From contig HG738155.1 of NCBI GenBank assembly GCA_000499405.2, positions 1 through 59,481 of the forward strand: a DNA stretch of 59,481 nucleotides. Direction: 5' to 3'. A program made the position numbers and the translations under genes. How positions within the stretch are numbered: the first letter of the stretch is position 1; each line of letters starts with the position of its first letter. Shown piece after piece: positions 11,233 to 23,112 of this stretch. The stretch is from Onchocerca volvulus (lineage: Eukaryota > Nematoda > Chromadorea > Rhabditida > Onchocercidae). The notes below the pieces were generated by a model. That model was not told the DNA's origin and searched no databases. It saw nothing but the letters and a program-made list of their open reading frames with translations.

Positions 11233-13140
11233 TGCTTCTAATTTTATTTTTAGCAGGTTCAGTCAATTCAGAGCAAAGCAAAAACAGAGAAATGCAAGAG
11301 ATGAATTCCAAAGATTCCGAGCACATTCGATCAGAAAAGAATGAATGTTCCTTTGAGCAGCAGTCATCATCTACACCGATCTTTTCCCAAAGATTTCAAC
11401 TGCACTATCAAAATAAACGATGACGAAGAAGTGGTGGGAACCGGACTGTATCGTACACGGTAACACATTCCATTATCGTCATTCCTTTTCACACTTCTGT
11501 GATCGAACTTAACTTCTCAGCACTATTGTAATTATTGTTGTCATTTCCATTATTGTTTGTCGCGCTATCTACATTAGGACTGACTATTTCCCTCATTTTT
11601 ATCGTCTAACGTGACGTAACAATACAATTTATAGGCCGTAGAGATACGTTATATATTCGAAAATTAGCAGAAGAATTTGTTATTAATAATTGATAATTCA
11701 TATAAATAGGAATATTTCTAAAACGTTTAAAATTTGGGTGCTTCAGCATCATTTTTCCTTCTCATTTTGCTTTCTTCCATTCTTCAGAAAAGTTAGTCAT
11801 TATAATTTCTGATGCGAATGAAATGCTTCATCTTGAGAATCTATAATGTTCCAATACAAACATTTTTAGAGAACGGTTATATCTTGATCAGCGATAATAA
11901 TCAATCATTGACATGCTGGGATTGGTGAATTTACCCAGTGAATCCGTTGATTTCTACGCACAACCGAGGAAGAGTCACAACAATTTCACGATTTTCGGAC
12001 AGTACAAAAAAAAATTGACAATCTCCTATACTGATGGTTAATATTTTGTCTGTTCCAAAATAGTTCATATAGTCAGAAAAGAATAGTACTGATTCTTTTT
12101 AATTCCTTATTTCTTTGTGTCGTGTCATCCTTTTCATACTTACCTAAGAAGTAAAAATAAAAAAGCACTCCTCAATATTATTTCAGCCACAAAAAACTAA
12201 ATCAGTGATTAAAAGAAACGAATAATTTGTTACCATTACGAATTATTCACCAAACTTTATCATTATTACTTACTTATCAATTATCAATATAATGCAATGG
12301 ATAAATTATGGCTAGGAAACACGACAGTATCACTGCCCAGATCTGAAGATAGCGTCAAAATTGAGGAATTTTCACTGAGAATATTACATGAATAAGAGAT
12401 GGATCGATCTTTTACAGATGGACGTCGAATCATTGATGGAAAAATGGAAAATGCAAAAGAACCGCACGAAATGTGGAACAATTTGCTAATAAATTTATTA
12501 ATAAAAAGTATTTTCGACGGAAGCGTTAGAAGCATACATAATAGACGTATACATGGTTTGTTATCCCTTTTTCTTTGTGAAGTAGAAGGAGATGGGAATG
12601 GATTAAATGTGGATCAGAAAGTGATTCATTCTATAGTCATGATTAATTTTGCGATTTATAAATTAATTCAAATTAACTGATAGTATGTGCGGATCGTGGA
12701 TATTTTTGCAGAAACATATTGCAGATTCAACAGAGGTCCCATCTATTAATGATGCTATGATGAAGTCTCAGATTACGTCGCATCCAAAATCGCCGATGTT
12801 AACAGCAGTATCTCATGTTAATTCAAAGAATATTGTACTCGTTAACAAAAAAAGAAATATGGTGAGGAAAATGATCTTATTAACGAAGAAACAAATATGG
12901 AAGACAAAATGAGCGGAGTCGATGCAAAGAAGGCAGACGAAGAAACTTATTCTGATTGAAAAGACGACTATACTAAGAGTAGTAGATTTTAACATGTTTA
13001 TCAAAACTTTTGTGTTATGGTCTCAGAAGATTCAAATTGGTGTTGGCTCAAAGGATGGATCTCAATCGATGTTAACCAACAATACGTCTCTTATCGTTGC
13101 AATCATATTTGACATTTCAGTGATATCGTTTTACACTTAA
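11233..13140 (+). other. Candidate exons of an unidentified gene, possibly decayed
   Basis: Several exon-like pieces on the plus strand, none recognised. 11290-11459 is open in the frame ending FNCTIKINDDEEVVGTGLY and meets a GTAACA donor. 11912-12045 is open (NLPSESVDFYAQPRKSHNNF) but has stops just upstream. 12410-12558 follows a TTTACAG acceptor (DGRRIIDGKMENAKEPHEMW). 12715-12910 follows TTTTTGCAG (KHIADSTEVPSINDAMM), and a second, acidic frame overlaps its end (ENDLINEETNMEDKMS). I could not join them in one phase, which suggests missed micro-exons or a decaying gene. Confidence 0.3.
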
Positions 13141-13630
13141 AGAATATTTGACAAAGCGATAAGAGCAGAAAAGGAATTTAGTAAACATTGAGCTCGATGA
13201 ATGTAGGATATCGGGTGATTTTCTCTAGCTTCATTTATTCATCAAATAGTTCAAACGGTTGGGTACAGTACCAAAAAAAAAAAGATTAAAAGCTATTCCT
13301 GATCTTCTATAAAATCGTAAAAATTATTGGGAATATCAGATGAGAATCGAAACCATATCAGAGAACGTTAACTAAACTTTGCCGAATTTATAGGAGAAAG
13401 AAAATAGAGCTCCAACTTTGCTAAAATGAATTCCTTTTTTACATAATGCTTCGCTGACTTTTTTATTTAATTTGTATTAAAAATTTATAACAGTATTATA
13501 TTTGATTTTTATATTTATTGAAAATTTACACTAATCATTTCATATGTCAGAAGCCTGCACAATTCGGTAGAACAGAATGAGTATAAGCATTTAGTATTTC
13601 GTCTGATTCATACCGTAATTTTGCTGAAAT

Positions 13631-13666
<36 letters not shown>

Positions 13667-15478
13667 ATTTGACTTCTTGCACCATTATGGGAAATTTTAA
13701 TGAGAATTCCAGATCCGGAAAACAGTTTTGAAACGAATGCTATTCTCTCCGTTTCCATACTTTTTTCTTATCATCCCCTCTGTCTCTTAATATTTCTCTT
13801 GGTCGTGCAGCTATTCGACGATCGGTGATTTTCACCGTAATTTTGTTTTTATAGCCAGCTTTTTCTGTAGCATTAAATTTAAATTGACGACGGCATTGAA
13901 AATGATGAAATTCATTAATGTGTTTCATTTTTATTTTAATTTTCCATTCATAATTATTGTATTTGAAAGAATATACTTCAAAAAAAAAGCAGGATTTATT
14001 GTGATGACAAATTTATAGAAAAATAAAACTATTGGAGGATCAGAGAATTTTAAATATCTGTTTAATTTTATAATCAATAAAATATTATGTTCAAATTTGC
14101 TTAGATCCGTTCTGGACAGATTGCAATTAACTCGGTAATCTTATAACTGCACTGAATAATACTATACAGGAATAAACTGAAAACATCTTTTGAAAGGAAA
14201 AATAAATAACGATTTGTACAGTCTCTTCCAAAATTTATAACAATTTCTTCCAAATTTCTTCAACATCATTTATAATTTTGAAGAATCCTTGAAAGTCGGC
14301 ATTTTTAGAGGTTTTTATCCTTCGAAACTGTGTTATTTGATCAATTGTTTGAAATTTTGATGTAACATTTATTTCAATCTTCCGAAATATTCTACTGTTT
14401 CATCCATTATTCTATCTTTGGGACGATTTCTGGATATGATCAGCGGATTATTTTATCCTATGATTTTCATTATTATTACATATCTGTTAGCTAAAGTTTG
14501 AAAATTCCATACCGCATTTCTCTTCAATATTAACATCAAAACTATTTATACTCTGATATTTCTTGTAAAAATTAACTCCATTTTTAAAATTTCAAAAAGA
14601 TCTAAAATATGTGATCGCTTTTTTACATAAATTGTTTGTTATCATTGCTGTTGATGTAATTGATATTTAACAGAAAAGTATTCACTCACCAATGATAATG
14701 AAGTAATACTAATCAAATGGTGACGTAGGCAAGAATACCATTCTATTTTCCAACTACAACAATTACCAAATTTGAGAAAATGGGTAAACAAAGAGTTGTT
14801 CACCTCTTTTCTCTGCAACAATTTTGTATTTTTCGTAACAGATTCATTTAGTGTTGTTCTTGCAGTGGAGTCCGAAGAATTGCACTTTTTCGGTCAACGC
14901 AATTCCGATGATGAACTTTTCACGAAAATTCGGTTTTTCCAGTAGTTTTGATTTAATTTTACTTGATGAAATCGGTTTACATCCATTAGAAATGAATATT
15001 AATCAGCGGAATATTTTTGCAGATACGAAAAAATTGTATTTTATTTTTTCCTTTTTTTATTAAATCTAAGATAACTTCTATACAGCATAGATTCTTTCAC
15101 TATTCTTTCATAAATAAATGAAAAATTTTGCAAGAAAACACAAAATTATTTTAGTCGATCATTATATACACCACTAGTAACTGAAGAGAATGTAATGGAG
15201 AATAACTAAGATTGTTATGATTGTGCTTGGGGTTCCCCGAGGGAGCAATTATTCCTTTCTATTTCTTTCAAATTTTAACTTTGGACAACTGAGAAAAAGG
15301 CATTTATTTCTTTTTAATTTATATCTGTCCTTTTTTAGTAGGTATAATTCGAGAGAGATGTTGCGATAGTTTGAAACTGTCATTAGAACAAAAGCACCTA
15401 CAAACAATATTTGTTGTTCAAAATCAGATTTGGAAATTTGTTTGAATTAAAGATCCAAAGCAAAAGCAAAAAATTAAG
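13141..15478. other. Intergenic with long poly-T tract
   Basis: Contains a run of about 42 T (13633-13674). A 62-codon minus-strand frame (13740-13928, basic C-terminus) and a short plus-strand frame after TTCTTGCAG near 14865 are the only coding-like signals, and neither has support beyond being open. Confidence 0.35.
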
Positions 15479-16565
15479 ATGAAATATGAAGTACCGCTGC
15501 TTTTATTGCTACTTTTTTCCACAATCACTGCGTTTCGATCACTGAAAATTGGACGAAAGCAAAGTACCGCGGTAAAAGGTGTACTGACGTGTAACGGTAA
15601 ACCTGCCGTTAATGTTAAAGTGAAGCTCTACAATGACAGCCAAGGTCAGAGGTCATGAGACGATTATTCTTTTGGAAGTTCTTTCTATTCATATTTTCTG
15701 AATCATCTCTATAGATATACACGAATTTGTATGTCTGCCTGCTTCTACGGTAAATTCTACGTCAGAATGTATAAAACTAAGAAATCAGAAGTCTGATGAT
15801 CTTTTTAATTCTCGATTTATCCTCTTTTCACAGTGATTTTTGAAATGATTTCAATTTCAGAGAAAAAACAACGAATAAAAGAATCAAACTATAATTTTTG
15901 AAACTTCCATGTTCTAATTCTTGATCGAACACCTATAGAATGAATTTCGCTTTATGTCCGAATTCTCATTATTAATGGAGATTCGAAGTTATAATTTTAT
16001 AATATGAAGCCCAGCTTCTTTCTTCCCAAGAAAAACTCTTCGAGAATTGCAGGTCGATACGTGGAGAATTCTATGGATGAGGGAAAAACGGATAGTGAAG
16101 GCCGTTTCTTACTACAGGGTCATGAGACATCGATCACAAGTATCGATCCGATACTGAAATTGTATCATAATTGTGATGTCGAAAATGCTGTGAGTGAATT
16201 ATTTTTTCAGCTGACTCGAAAATTGTACAAAATTTAAATTTGAATTTAGTACTCTTTATGTCACGATATCTCTGACAGTGATAACTGTAGATGTTTGCCG
16301 ATCACAAATTATGAATAATATTACGAATTTATTTCCTGATATATTTGATATTCTGATATAATTATCAGAAAATAATTTCAAGGATATAATTTTTCAGATT
16401 TTTGATGAAAATTCCACTTTTTTGCAGCAGTGTTTGAAGAGATTCTCAATATTAATACCAAATGATTTTGTTAGCGAAGGTTTAGAACCGAAAAAAACAT
16501 TCGATATGGGTACGCTTAATTTGGGTGGTAAATTTTTCGATGAAGGACGAGAGTGTGCCAGTTGA
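15479..16565 (+). CDS. Transthyretin-like secreted protein
   Basis: Three exons, 15479-15644, 16053-16189 and 16428-16565, give 441 bases, 146 residues plus stop, all phases consistent. Residues 1-18 are a signal peptide (MKYEVPLLLLLLFSTITA). The mature part has the nematode transthyretin-like family pattern: VKGVLTCNGKPAVNVKVKLY, then MDEGKTDSEGRFLLQGHET, then IPNDFV and TFDMGTLNLGGKFFDEGREC. The family is small, extracellular and very abundant in parasitic nematode secretions; C. elegans TTR-52 of this family bridges dying cells to phagocytes, but that role should not be carried over. Length is typical. Exon 3 has a tandem acceptor (GCAGCAG) that could add or drop one glutamine. The start is the only ATG in front of the signal peptide. 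Confidence 0.93.
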
Positions 16566-16625
16566 TGATTTAATTTGATAATGAACCACAGAATTCCTTT
16601 GTTTACATCTGTTGAATTGTTTAGA

Positions 16626-16631
16626 AATAAA
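16626..16631 (+). terminator. Polyadenylation signal of the transthyretin-like gene
   Basis: AATAAA 60 bases after the stop codon, a usual distance. Confidence 0.55.
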
Positions 16632-17590
16632 AATAACGTCAAATTTTCAATTTGTTTCCAAAAATTGTCGAAACGATTTGTCCAACAATTTAAGTGACGG
16701 TGATCAATCACTAATCTCTATTACAATCAAAACTATGATTGATCACTATTCTTTATTATAATCGACGACGAAATAAATACAAGATCAAGCATAAAGAACA
16801 ATCTGTTCTTTTTTCCAAATTTTTGCGATGGATTCTTGCAGATCACGAAATTACGGAATTAAGATCGAAATATAGTTATAATTATATCTTCATTTTTGCA
16901 GTACTTTTCAATAATGAGCATTTTAGCAGTTCAAAATCCTTTCTGTTACTCATGCCGGAACAGGAATCACACTTCATCTAGAATCGTAGATTATACGGCA
17001 AATTTCTCAATTTCATCACTTCTTTGCCTCACTCGCAACTCTTTCATCTTTCCCAGCTCCTCACTGATATTCATGATGATTAACCGTAACAGTTCATACA
17101 TTAACCAACATGATAAGCTAGCTGAAATGTAGTCATATAATAATTTAAATCTATCTAAGCGTGCCTCTCATCTTTTAAATTCCATGCAGCAATTCAGTGT
17201 TATCACCCAAATCGGTTACTGACTGATTCATCTTAGAGTGAACAGAATCGACAAATCCACATATCACACAGCATATCATATCAGCGCGCGTTTAGATTAA
17301 TTGAAGCTTTATGGATTCAAATTCCTTACTTATGTACTATTACTAGCATTTGCATGCTTGACAATTTGGCCATCATACATTACGGATACTTTCCCTTCTA
17401 CCATATCCATGCAGTTTGACTTTTTAAAATTTGACATTTCCTAATTAGTTTTTAGTTGATGAAAGTTTGTAGATAATGTAAAGGAAACAATAAAAGGATA
17501 GATTTATTTGAACTTTTCATTCCCATCTATGAATTATATTCGCTCAGTTAATTGTTCTCTTACTATTATTTCGCCTTATATTTTCTAACA
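16632..17590. other. Intergenic, no gene seen
   Basis: Only short open frames without coding character; AT-rich. Confidence 0.45.
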
Positions 17591-17595
17591 GTCAT

Positions 17596-17813
17596 CAGAA
17601 ATTACTTAATATTTCATAATTAGTTTGTTTAAATAACAGCTTGAAGTAGCATAGAAGCAAACATTTATAAAACTTGAACTTTATTTTTGTAATAATAATC
17701 AGCGTATTGTTGCAAACAAAACACAACTCAAGTTTCGTATGCATTTGCGCACGTCTATGCTACTTCAAGCTAGCATTTGAACAAACTAATTATGAAATAT
17801 TAAGTAATTTCTG
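17596..17813. repeat. Long hairpin (inverted repeat)
   Basis: Arms 17596-17654 and 17755-17813 (about 59 bases) are reverse complements apart from a few mismatches near the inner third (AAATAACAGC against its partner). The 100-base loop has further pairing (AAACTTGA with TCAAGTTT). No coding content. Likely a foldback element or MITE; transcription would give a long hairpin RNA. Confidence 0.85.
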
Positions 17814-17907
17814 GCAGTAATTCATGAAATTTCCGCAGGTGGAAATTCTCTTCACTCGCTACTGTACTTCATAATATATTCAATAAAAGAAGTATTTTTT
17901 TTCTCAT

Positions 17908-18441
17908 TTAAGAAAAAAAAAAGAATAGAATAAGCACAGCGAAGTATGCAAATAAATATATTGTTTGTTTGCTTCCTATGAATTGAGCTATGTGTGAGTG
18001 GATAGAAACCTTCCATGCTCTCATCTCACTCAAAAAAAATTTTGAAAAATTGCAAGATTTCTTCGTTTCCTTTCGTTCCATTTCGACCGAAAGTAAGGTC
18101 AACTCTTTCTTTGTTTTCCTTTTATCTAATTTTCGCCAATTCTCCAAGAGTCTACTGAAGACTAAGTCTTCCCAGACATCATATGCTTGCATAGATGGTA
18201 ATGTAGATGGTAACATTCTTTGCATAAGGCATTCCTCTTCTGTCCTCTCGTTTACTTCGATTTTTATTATTGCAGGCAGAAAATAGCTCAGTTGGCATGG
18301 AAAAGATGAAGGATTGATCAATATGGATATATTTTTCATCTTTAGAGTGAGGCTTGCCACGACGGCTTGAGCCTTGATTTTCTTCGTCTCGCTCTCGACG
18401 AAAGAGACTAGGCTAACAAACGCACAAGCTACTATGACCAA
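17908..18441 (-). CDS. Unidentified 177-codon open frame
   Basis: An uninterrupted minus-strand frame, long for this base composition. The first ~20 residues resemble a signal peptide (MVIVACAFVSLVSFVESETK). A middle part is charged (TEEECLMQRMLPSTLPSMQA, then VFSRLLENWRKLDKRKTKKE) and the C-terminus ends in a hydrophobic/Phe run. No family recognised. The stretch around residues 33-55 is low-quality and could be an intron. May be a real small gene, or a chance frame. Confidence 0.3.
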   Translation of the reverse strand: MVIVACAFVSLVSFVESETKKIKAQAVVASLTLKMKNISILINPSSFPCQLSYFLPAIIKIEVNERTEEECLMQRMLPSTLPSMQAYDVWEDLVFSRLLENWRKLDKRKTKKELTLLSVEMERKETKKSCNFSKFFLSEMRAWKVSIHSHIAQFIGSKQTIYLFAYFAVLILFFFFS

Positions 18442-19214
18442 AGTAAAATATATTCGTGATTGCTTCTCTCACTCCCCTTTATCCATCTTTCTTTTTGCTA
18501 AACCTTATATACTTCAATTCGATTCCCTCACATTTATACTATCACTTCTGTGCTACAATTCAAATTCATTATTTACTTCACATTTTAATTCTTCAATTTT
18601 CCCACTCTGATCAGATTAGTGCATCTAATTTGTTTACATCCAGTTCACAGAATAAAGAAATGCGGAACAAATACATATTTTCTGATTTCTGAACTCTAGT
18701 CTTATCTCCTTTTTTCTGATTAAAATTTTAAAATTTCGCTACAATTTTATGGTAATCAGGCCGCTTCCTAAAATACGGCGGTTGATACATTCCTAAAAAT
18801 AATATTAAATGTTTACCGCTAATCCTAAAATAAGCTTTTTACGATTATATGCAGTCATCCTTGAGGATGAATTCATAATTATGACAATTACCAGTGATTT
18901 GCTGTTTTAGCTGGATATTTCCAGAAATATTTTGCTGAATAATTTGCATTCGGTAATTACTCAGGTAGTTCGAAATCTCAATGTTGTTTTCGTTATTTCT
19001 CCTGCACTTAATTCCAAGGCCTTCAAACTGATGCCATCGTTCCATCATTTTTATTTTATTTTATTTTATTTTAATTTTTCTTTTTCTTTTTTTTGGATGG
19101 AAATAGAAGAGGAAATATGGAGAATTATTTCATCATTTTATTTTCATCCATACCACGCACATCATAGAAGTTGGCTCAGTTCGATTTCTCTTCAAATAAC
19201 ATTTCAGTATGCTC
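18442..19214. other. Intergenic, no gene seen
   Basis: Short overlapping frames only, with TTTTATTTTA repeats near 19045-19090. Confidence 0.4.
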
Positions 19215-19534
19215 TCTTCCCTTTCACAAGTTCTCCACCGATTATTTTCAAATTTTGACAAGTTCTCCACCGATTATTTTCAGATTTTGACACAGCCTTG
19301 CGTTCAAGCAGGAGAGTGCTCTTATATAGACCTAATTACTTTTTTTCACGTGTCACGTACGTGACAACTGAAAATAAGTGAGGAGGCGGAGTTAATTGGC
19401 TCCGCCTTCCTTTTTTCTCTCATTCTCCTTCCTCCGCGCATCTCTCTAACAGTAACAACAGTCAGCCTTCCTTTTTTTCTCTCATTCTCCTCCTTCCCCT
19501 CATCTCTCTAACCGTAATAACAGCCTTCCTTTTT

Positions 19535-19760
19535 TAATTAATAATTAAATAGTAATAAATAATAATAAACAATGGTAAACAATAATACATGATAATAAAT
19601 AACAATAAATAGTAATAAATAACAGCAAATAATAGTAAATAATGACTAATAATAATAAATTGTAACAAATAATAATAAATAATAATCAGTAATAATAATA
19701 ATTAATAATACTAATTATAATAAATAATAGTTAATGGTAATAATAATAATTGATAATAAT
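19535..19760. repeat. AATAATAAATA-type microsatellite
   Basis: Degenerate trinucleotide-like array of AAT/AAATAAT units. The same arrays sit at matching positions in the other Helitron copies (about 24240-24300, 44878-45010, 45755-45945, 46410-46480), so they belong to the element. Confidence 0.85.
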
Positions 19761-19939
19761 CCTATTTTCAGGGATTTCGGCGGCAAATTATTCCCCTTTT
19801 AGGGATTTCATCGGGCAAATCCTTAAGTATCTGCTATGTGCCATTATGATAAGTTAATTTGACACATTAAGGATTGATTCTGACCAACACGATTTCGCAC
19901 TCTTTGAATCTTTAATTATTTGAAGGGTATACAATATTT

Positions 19940-22290
19940 TTTGTTATTTTGTGTGGATGTAGAGATTATCTGGTTTGATGATTCTAGAACACGCAAAATG
20001 TAATTTTCCGTCTGAGAAGCAATCGGTCTCTATATCTAAATCGCACAGTTCCAAAGATTGACTCTGAATTTTGTTGATGGTGAATATAAACGTCGATCGA
20101 ATTGGGGAATTGCAGTCTCTTAAACTGAATTGGCATAATATCCGTTGGAGTCGCAGGAATTCGAGGAATAAGGACATCTCCACCTTTGATAGATCTGTCA
20201 AGATTGTTGCTTCGATATTGCTTATTAATTTTTTTACTGCAAGCTGCATGTCGTTGCAAAGTTTTAGCTGGTTGATATTTCACAACATAAGAACTGGCAT
20301 GCCAATGTTCAATTGCAGTACGTCTTTACGATGGCATCCCTATGCAGATCGAATGAATTCATATATTCTGTTGGATAATTAACCGCTTCCTCTGTCATCA
20401 TAACAGTATCGACGGACTTTATGCTACTGCCCCGCTTTGAATATCAGACTAAATAATCGTGTGAAGTTCACCGGATGTCTTTATTCTTGGAGGCAAGAAT
20501 AGTTCGTTCACTCAGCTTATCGTGATTCTTACAATTGGTTTGAATATCGGGAAATACTTTTTCAACCAACTCTTCTTTTGATGTTACATAATTGTAAAAG
20601 TTATAAGGCAATGAAATTCGTCCTGAGCTCAGGTCAACTCACACCTTTCCGTTCCCAATTTCCAGCAAATGATATGAGAATATCCCATCTGATCGATCGT
20701 TTTGCAGCTGGACACCCTATTTGTAATTAATTCTAACGTCTTTACGTATTGCCATAAAGTAGTATTTCAAGCAAGCATTTATTTCGTTCGTTGGTGTCGA
20801 CTGAGGAATTGCAGATAATATTTGCCTGAAATCTCTTTCAAGCACTACTAATGCTTTCCCAAATAGTCTGGTATTTCACGCAATTCTTGCAATGATCGAT
20901 CAAGAGCATCGAGCGATTTTTGGTGCGCCATTTTACATTCATCCCAAACAATAAATTTGCATTTTTGCGATACTTTGCCCTTGCTAGATGCTTTGGAAAT
21001 ATTGCATGTAGGAGTTTCAATAGCATACTCAATGGCAATTTCAAAGCAGAATGAGCAATTGTTCCATCTGTAGTAATGTTGCAGCTATTCCGGACGATGC
21101 AAGAGCTAAAGTTATGTCATTTTGAGATCGAATTGCTGCCAAAATTAATCTAATTAGGAACATTTTATCAGTTCTTCCTGGCGCATCTAAAAAGAGATTT
21201 CTTTTTATCAGTTCTTCCTGGTGCATCTGAAAAGAAGATTTCTTCAACTCTTTTATTGATAGTTTGCATTTTTTGATCGTAAATGCCCATTTGCTCAATC
21301 GTTAGCTTAGGAATATTTGATTGCATATCTGACAAAAAACAATTGTGTTGTAATTTTGTTCGCGATGCAATTCTACATCGAACGAAGTGGCGATTCGGGT
21401 GATGGCGATTTCAATTGATCGGGAACTTTGTTCGCGATTTGTAAGCAAAAGTGTTCGATCATTATCAACGCTTCGTTGTAGATTTCTGCTGTGAAATTCA
21501 TTTCATATTTGAATTATCGCTGTGTATTCAATCGAGAATATCTTCAGCATATGCGATTTATATTTCTTTCATAATTTTGTAGGAGATGGAGAGCAGACGT
21601 CAAATATGATTCGAAACAATGTACAAATTTGATTTGAATATAATGTGTTGCATTCGTCATTAATGCATACATTCCAATGTCGGCCATTCTCCAATAAAAT
21701 TCAAAGCTTAATATGCACTGCGGACAGTAGCATGAGTAACGCCGTTGACAAATTTTTATTGTTGAAGGAGGTTGGACCGGACACATTTGCTAACAACATG
21801 CAAAGGAAGAACTAAGCACTTTGTATGCATTTAATAGCAAAGGCGAATATGAAATAACTTACCGGTTATCTACTTCGATATCACCATTCCACATTTGCGT
21901 GGTTGCTAATTTACCGCCATCTTCTGCTGATCTTCCGTACAAAGGATATTCATCATTTCTTGTAACTGTATTGGATATTAATGCTCGAAGATATCGCTTA
22001 CAGCATTTTCCATCTATCATGCATGGTAAATTTGAATTCAGCTTACCGCAAGTTCCATGTATCATATTTTTTGTCATAACGTTACGATTTCTACGCCGAA
22101 CGACGTCATTTTGGCATGCGAGTTGTATTTCTTGACGCTTTGGTTCGGTGGTATATCCGGCCAGCAAAGTTTTTAATAGCTCTAGCGGCTCTTCAAGTTG
22201 AGACAGTTTAATTTTTCCGGCGGCGCAACACATTCCTTTCGTTTTTCCATTAAATTTCAGAGCTTTGCAATAAAGACATACTTCAATCAT
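19940..22290 (-). pseudogene. Helitron Pif1-type helicase, degenerate
   Basis: Minus-strand pieces in the order of a Helitron helicase, N-terminus at the right. 22290-21859: CLYCKALKFNGKTKGMCCAA and then MIHGTCGKLNSNLPCMIDGK, with internal material missing between them. 21298-20838: the nucleotide-binding part (FLDAPGRTDKMFLIRLILAA), in which the Walker A motif is spoiled, followed by IRSQNDITLALASSGIAATL. 20290-19940: the C-terminal motifs (PIQFKRLQFPN, FTINKIQSQSLELC, ACSRIIKP) split over two frames. Frameshifts and stops separate all pieces. A ~39-base direct duplication (about 21162-21241) lies just before the Walker A segment. The protein would unwind DNA during rolling-circle transposition; this copy is dead. 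Confidence 0.85.
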
Positions 22291-23071
22291 AATGCGGATA
22301 AAAACATGCAGCTCAAACTATAATCATCAGTTGTGTTGCACCAGAATGCAGAACAATTTTAATCGCCTGACTGCTGAATATGGAATCATGTTTTACGCTG
22401 ATCAAGAAATACTAAAGGTGAAGTGGCACGACATAGTTTCAAAGGGACGACAAACATGTTTACCACCAAAACGCTTCAATTCACAGATAAACGACAAAGA
22501 TCAAGCAGCAACAGCAATTATTCGGAGTTAGAAGGGTTCCAGTTCGATAGTTCAAAGCGACGCAACAGCACTAACAATTCAACTTGAACAGTATTCTTTT
22601 CTATCAGCGACAAAGGAAAGAATAACCCAGCGATTAATTTGGCTAAATATTCTCTGGTAATTGTTTGTTGTGACGAATCACTCTTTACCAATCAATAAAA
22701 CCTTTCTTAACATCTCTCATACAAGATACAAAATACCTCCTCGCACCTAATGCTGACCTAGCCCATCAATCTCCAATTCAACCAAACCACAAACCAAATT
22801 ACAAAGTATCAGTTTTTTTTTTCCTCAATACTAGAAACATGTTCTTTCTCTTTTCTTTTTTTACACTTTACGAGACTGAGCTACAGCAACACATGTATAA
22901 AAACATGCGCGTATTCGAATGCAAAGTTGTGTCAAAATTTCAGAGTAATAGGCAAGAACTTTCCAATATCTAAGATTTTGAATTAATATAGATAAGGCGC
23001 ATGCTTAAGAACTTTCGGAGGCTTAAGATTAGCTGGAACCGCACACGTGAAGCGCGGCCGGCCCCCATAAA

Positions 23072-23112
23072 CTAGCTGGATCGGCCACGCGGAGCGTGGC
23101 CGATCCAGCTAG
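23072..23112. repeat. Perfect 41-bp palindrome at a Helitron end
   Basis: Two 19-base arms (CTAGCTGGATCGGCCACGC and its complement) around a GGA loop, ending CTAG before T. Helitron 3' ends carry such a hairpin and CTRR. Confidence 0.85.

Larger units (their letters stand above)
19215..23112. mobile_element. Composite Helitron remnant
   Basis: The left part (19215-19900) matches the 5' part of the Helitrons at 44.2 and 45.0 kb in plus orientation (CACGTGTCACGTACGTGACA, GAGGCGGAGT...), with a ~35-base direct duplication at 19228-19297 and an ATAAATAATAA-rich tract at 19535-19760. The middle holds minus-strand helicase debris. The right end is a 41-bp palindrome ending CTAG before T (23072-23112), as at Helitron 3' ends. 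The TC-starting 5' terminus is missing. The opposite orientation of the helicase means this is a rearranged or nested copy. Confidence 0.7.
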
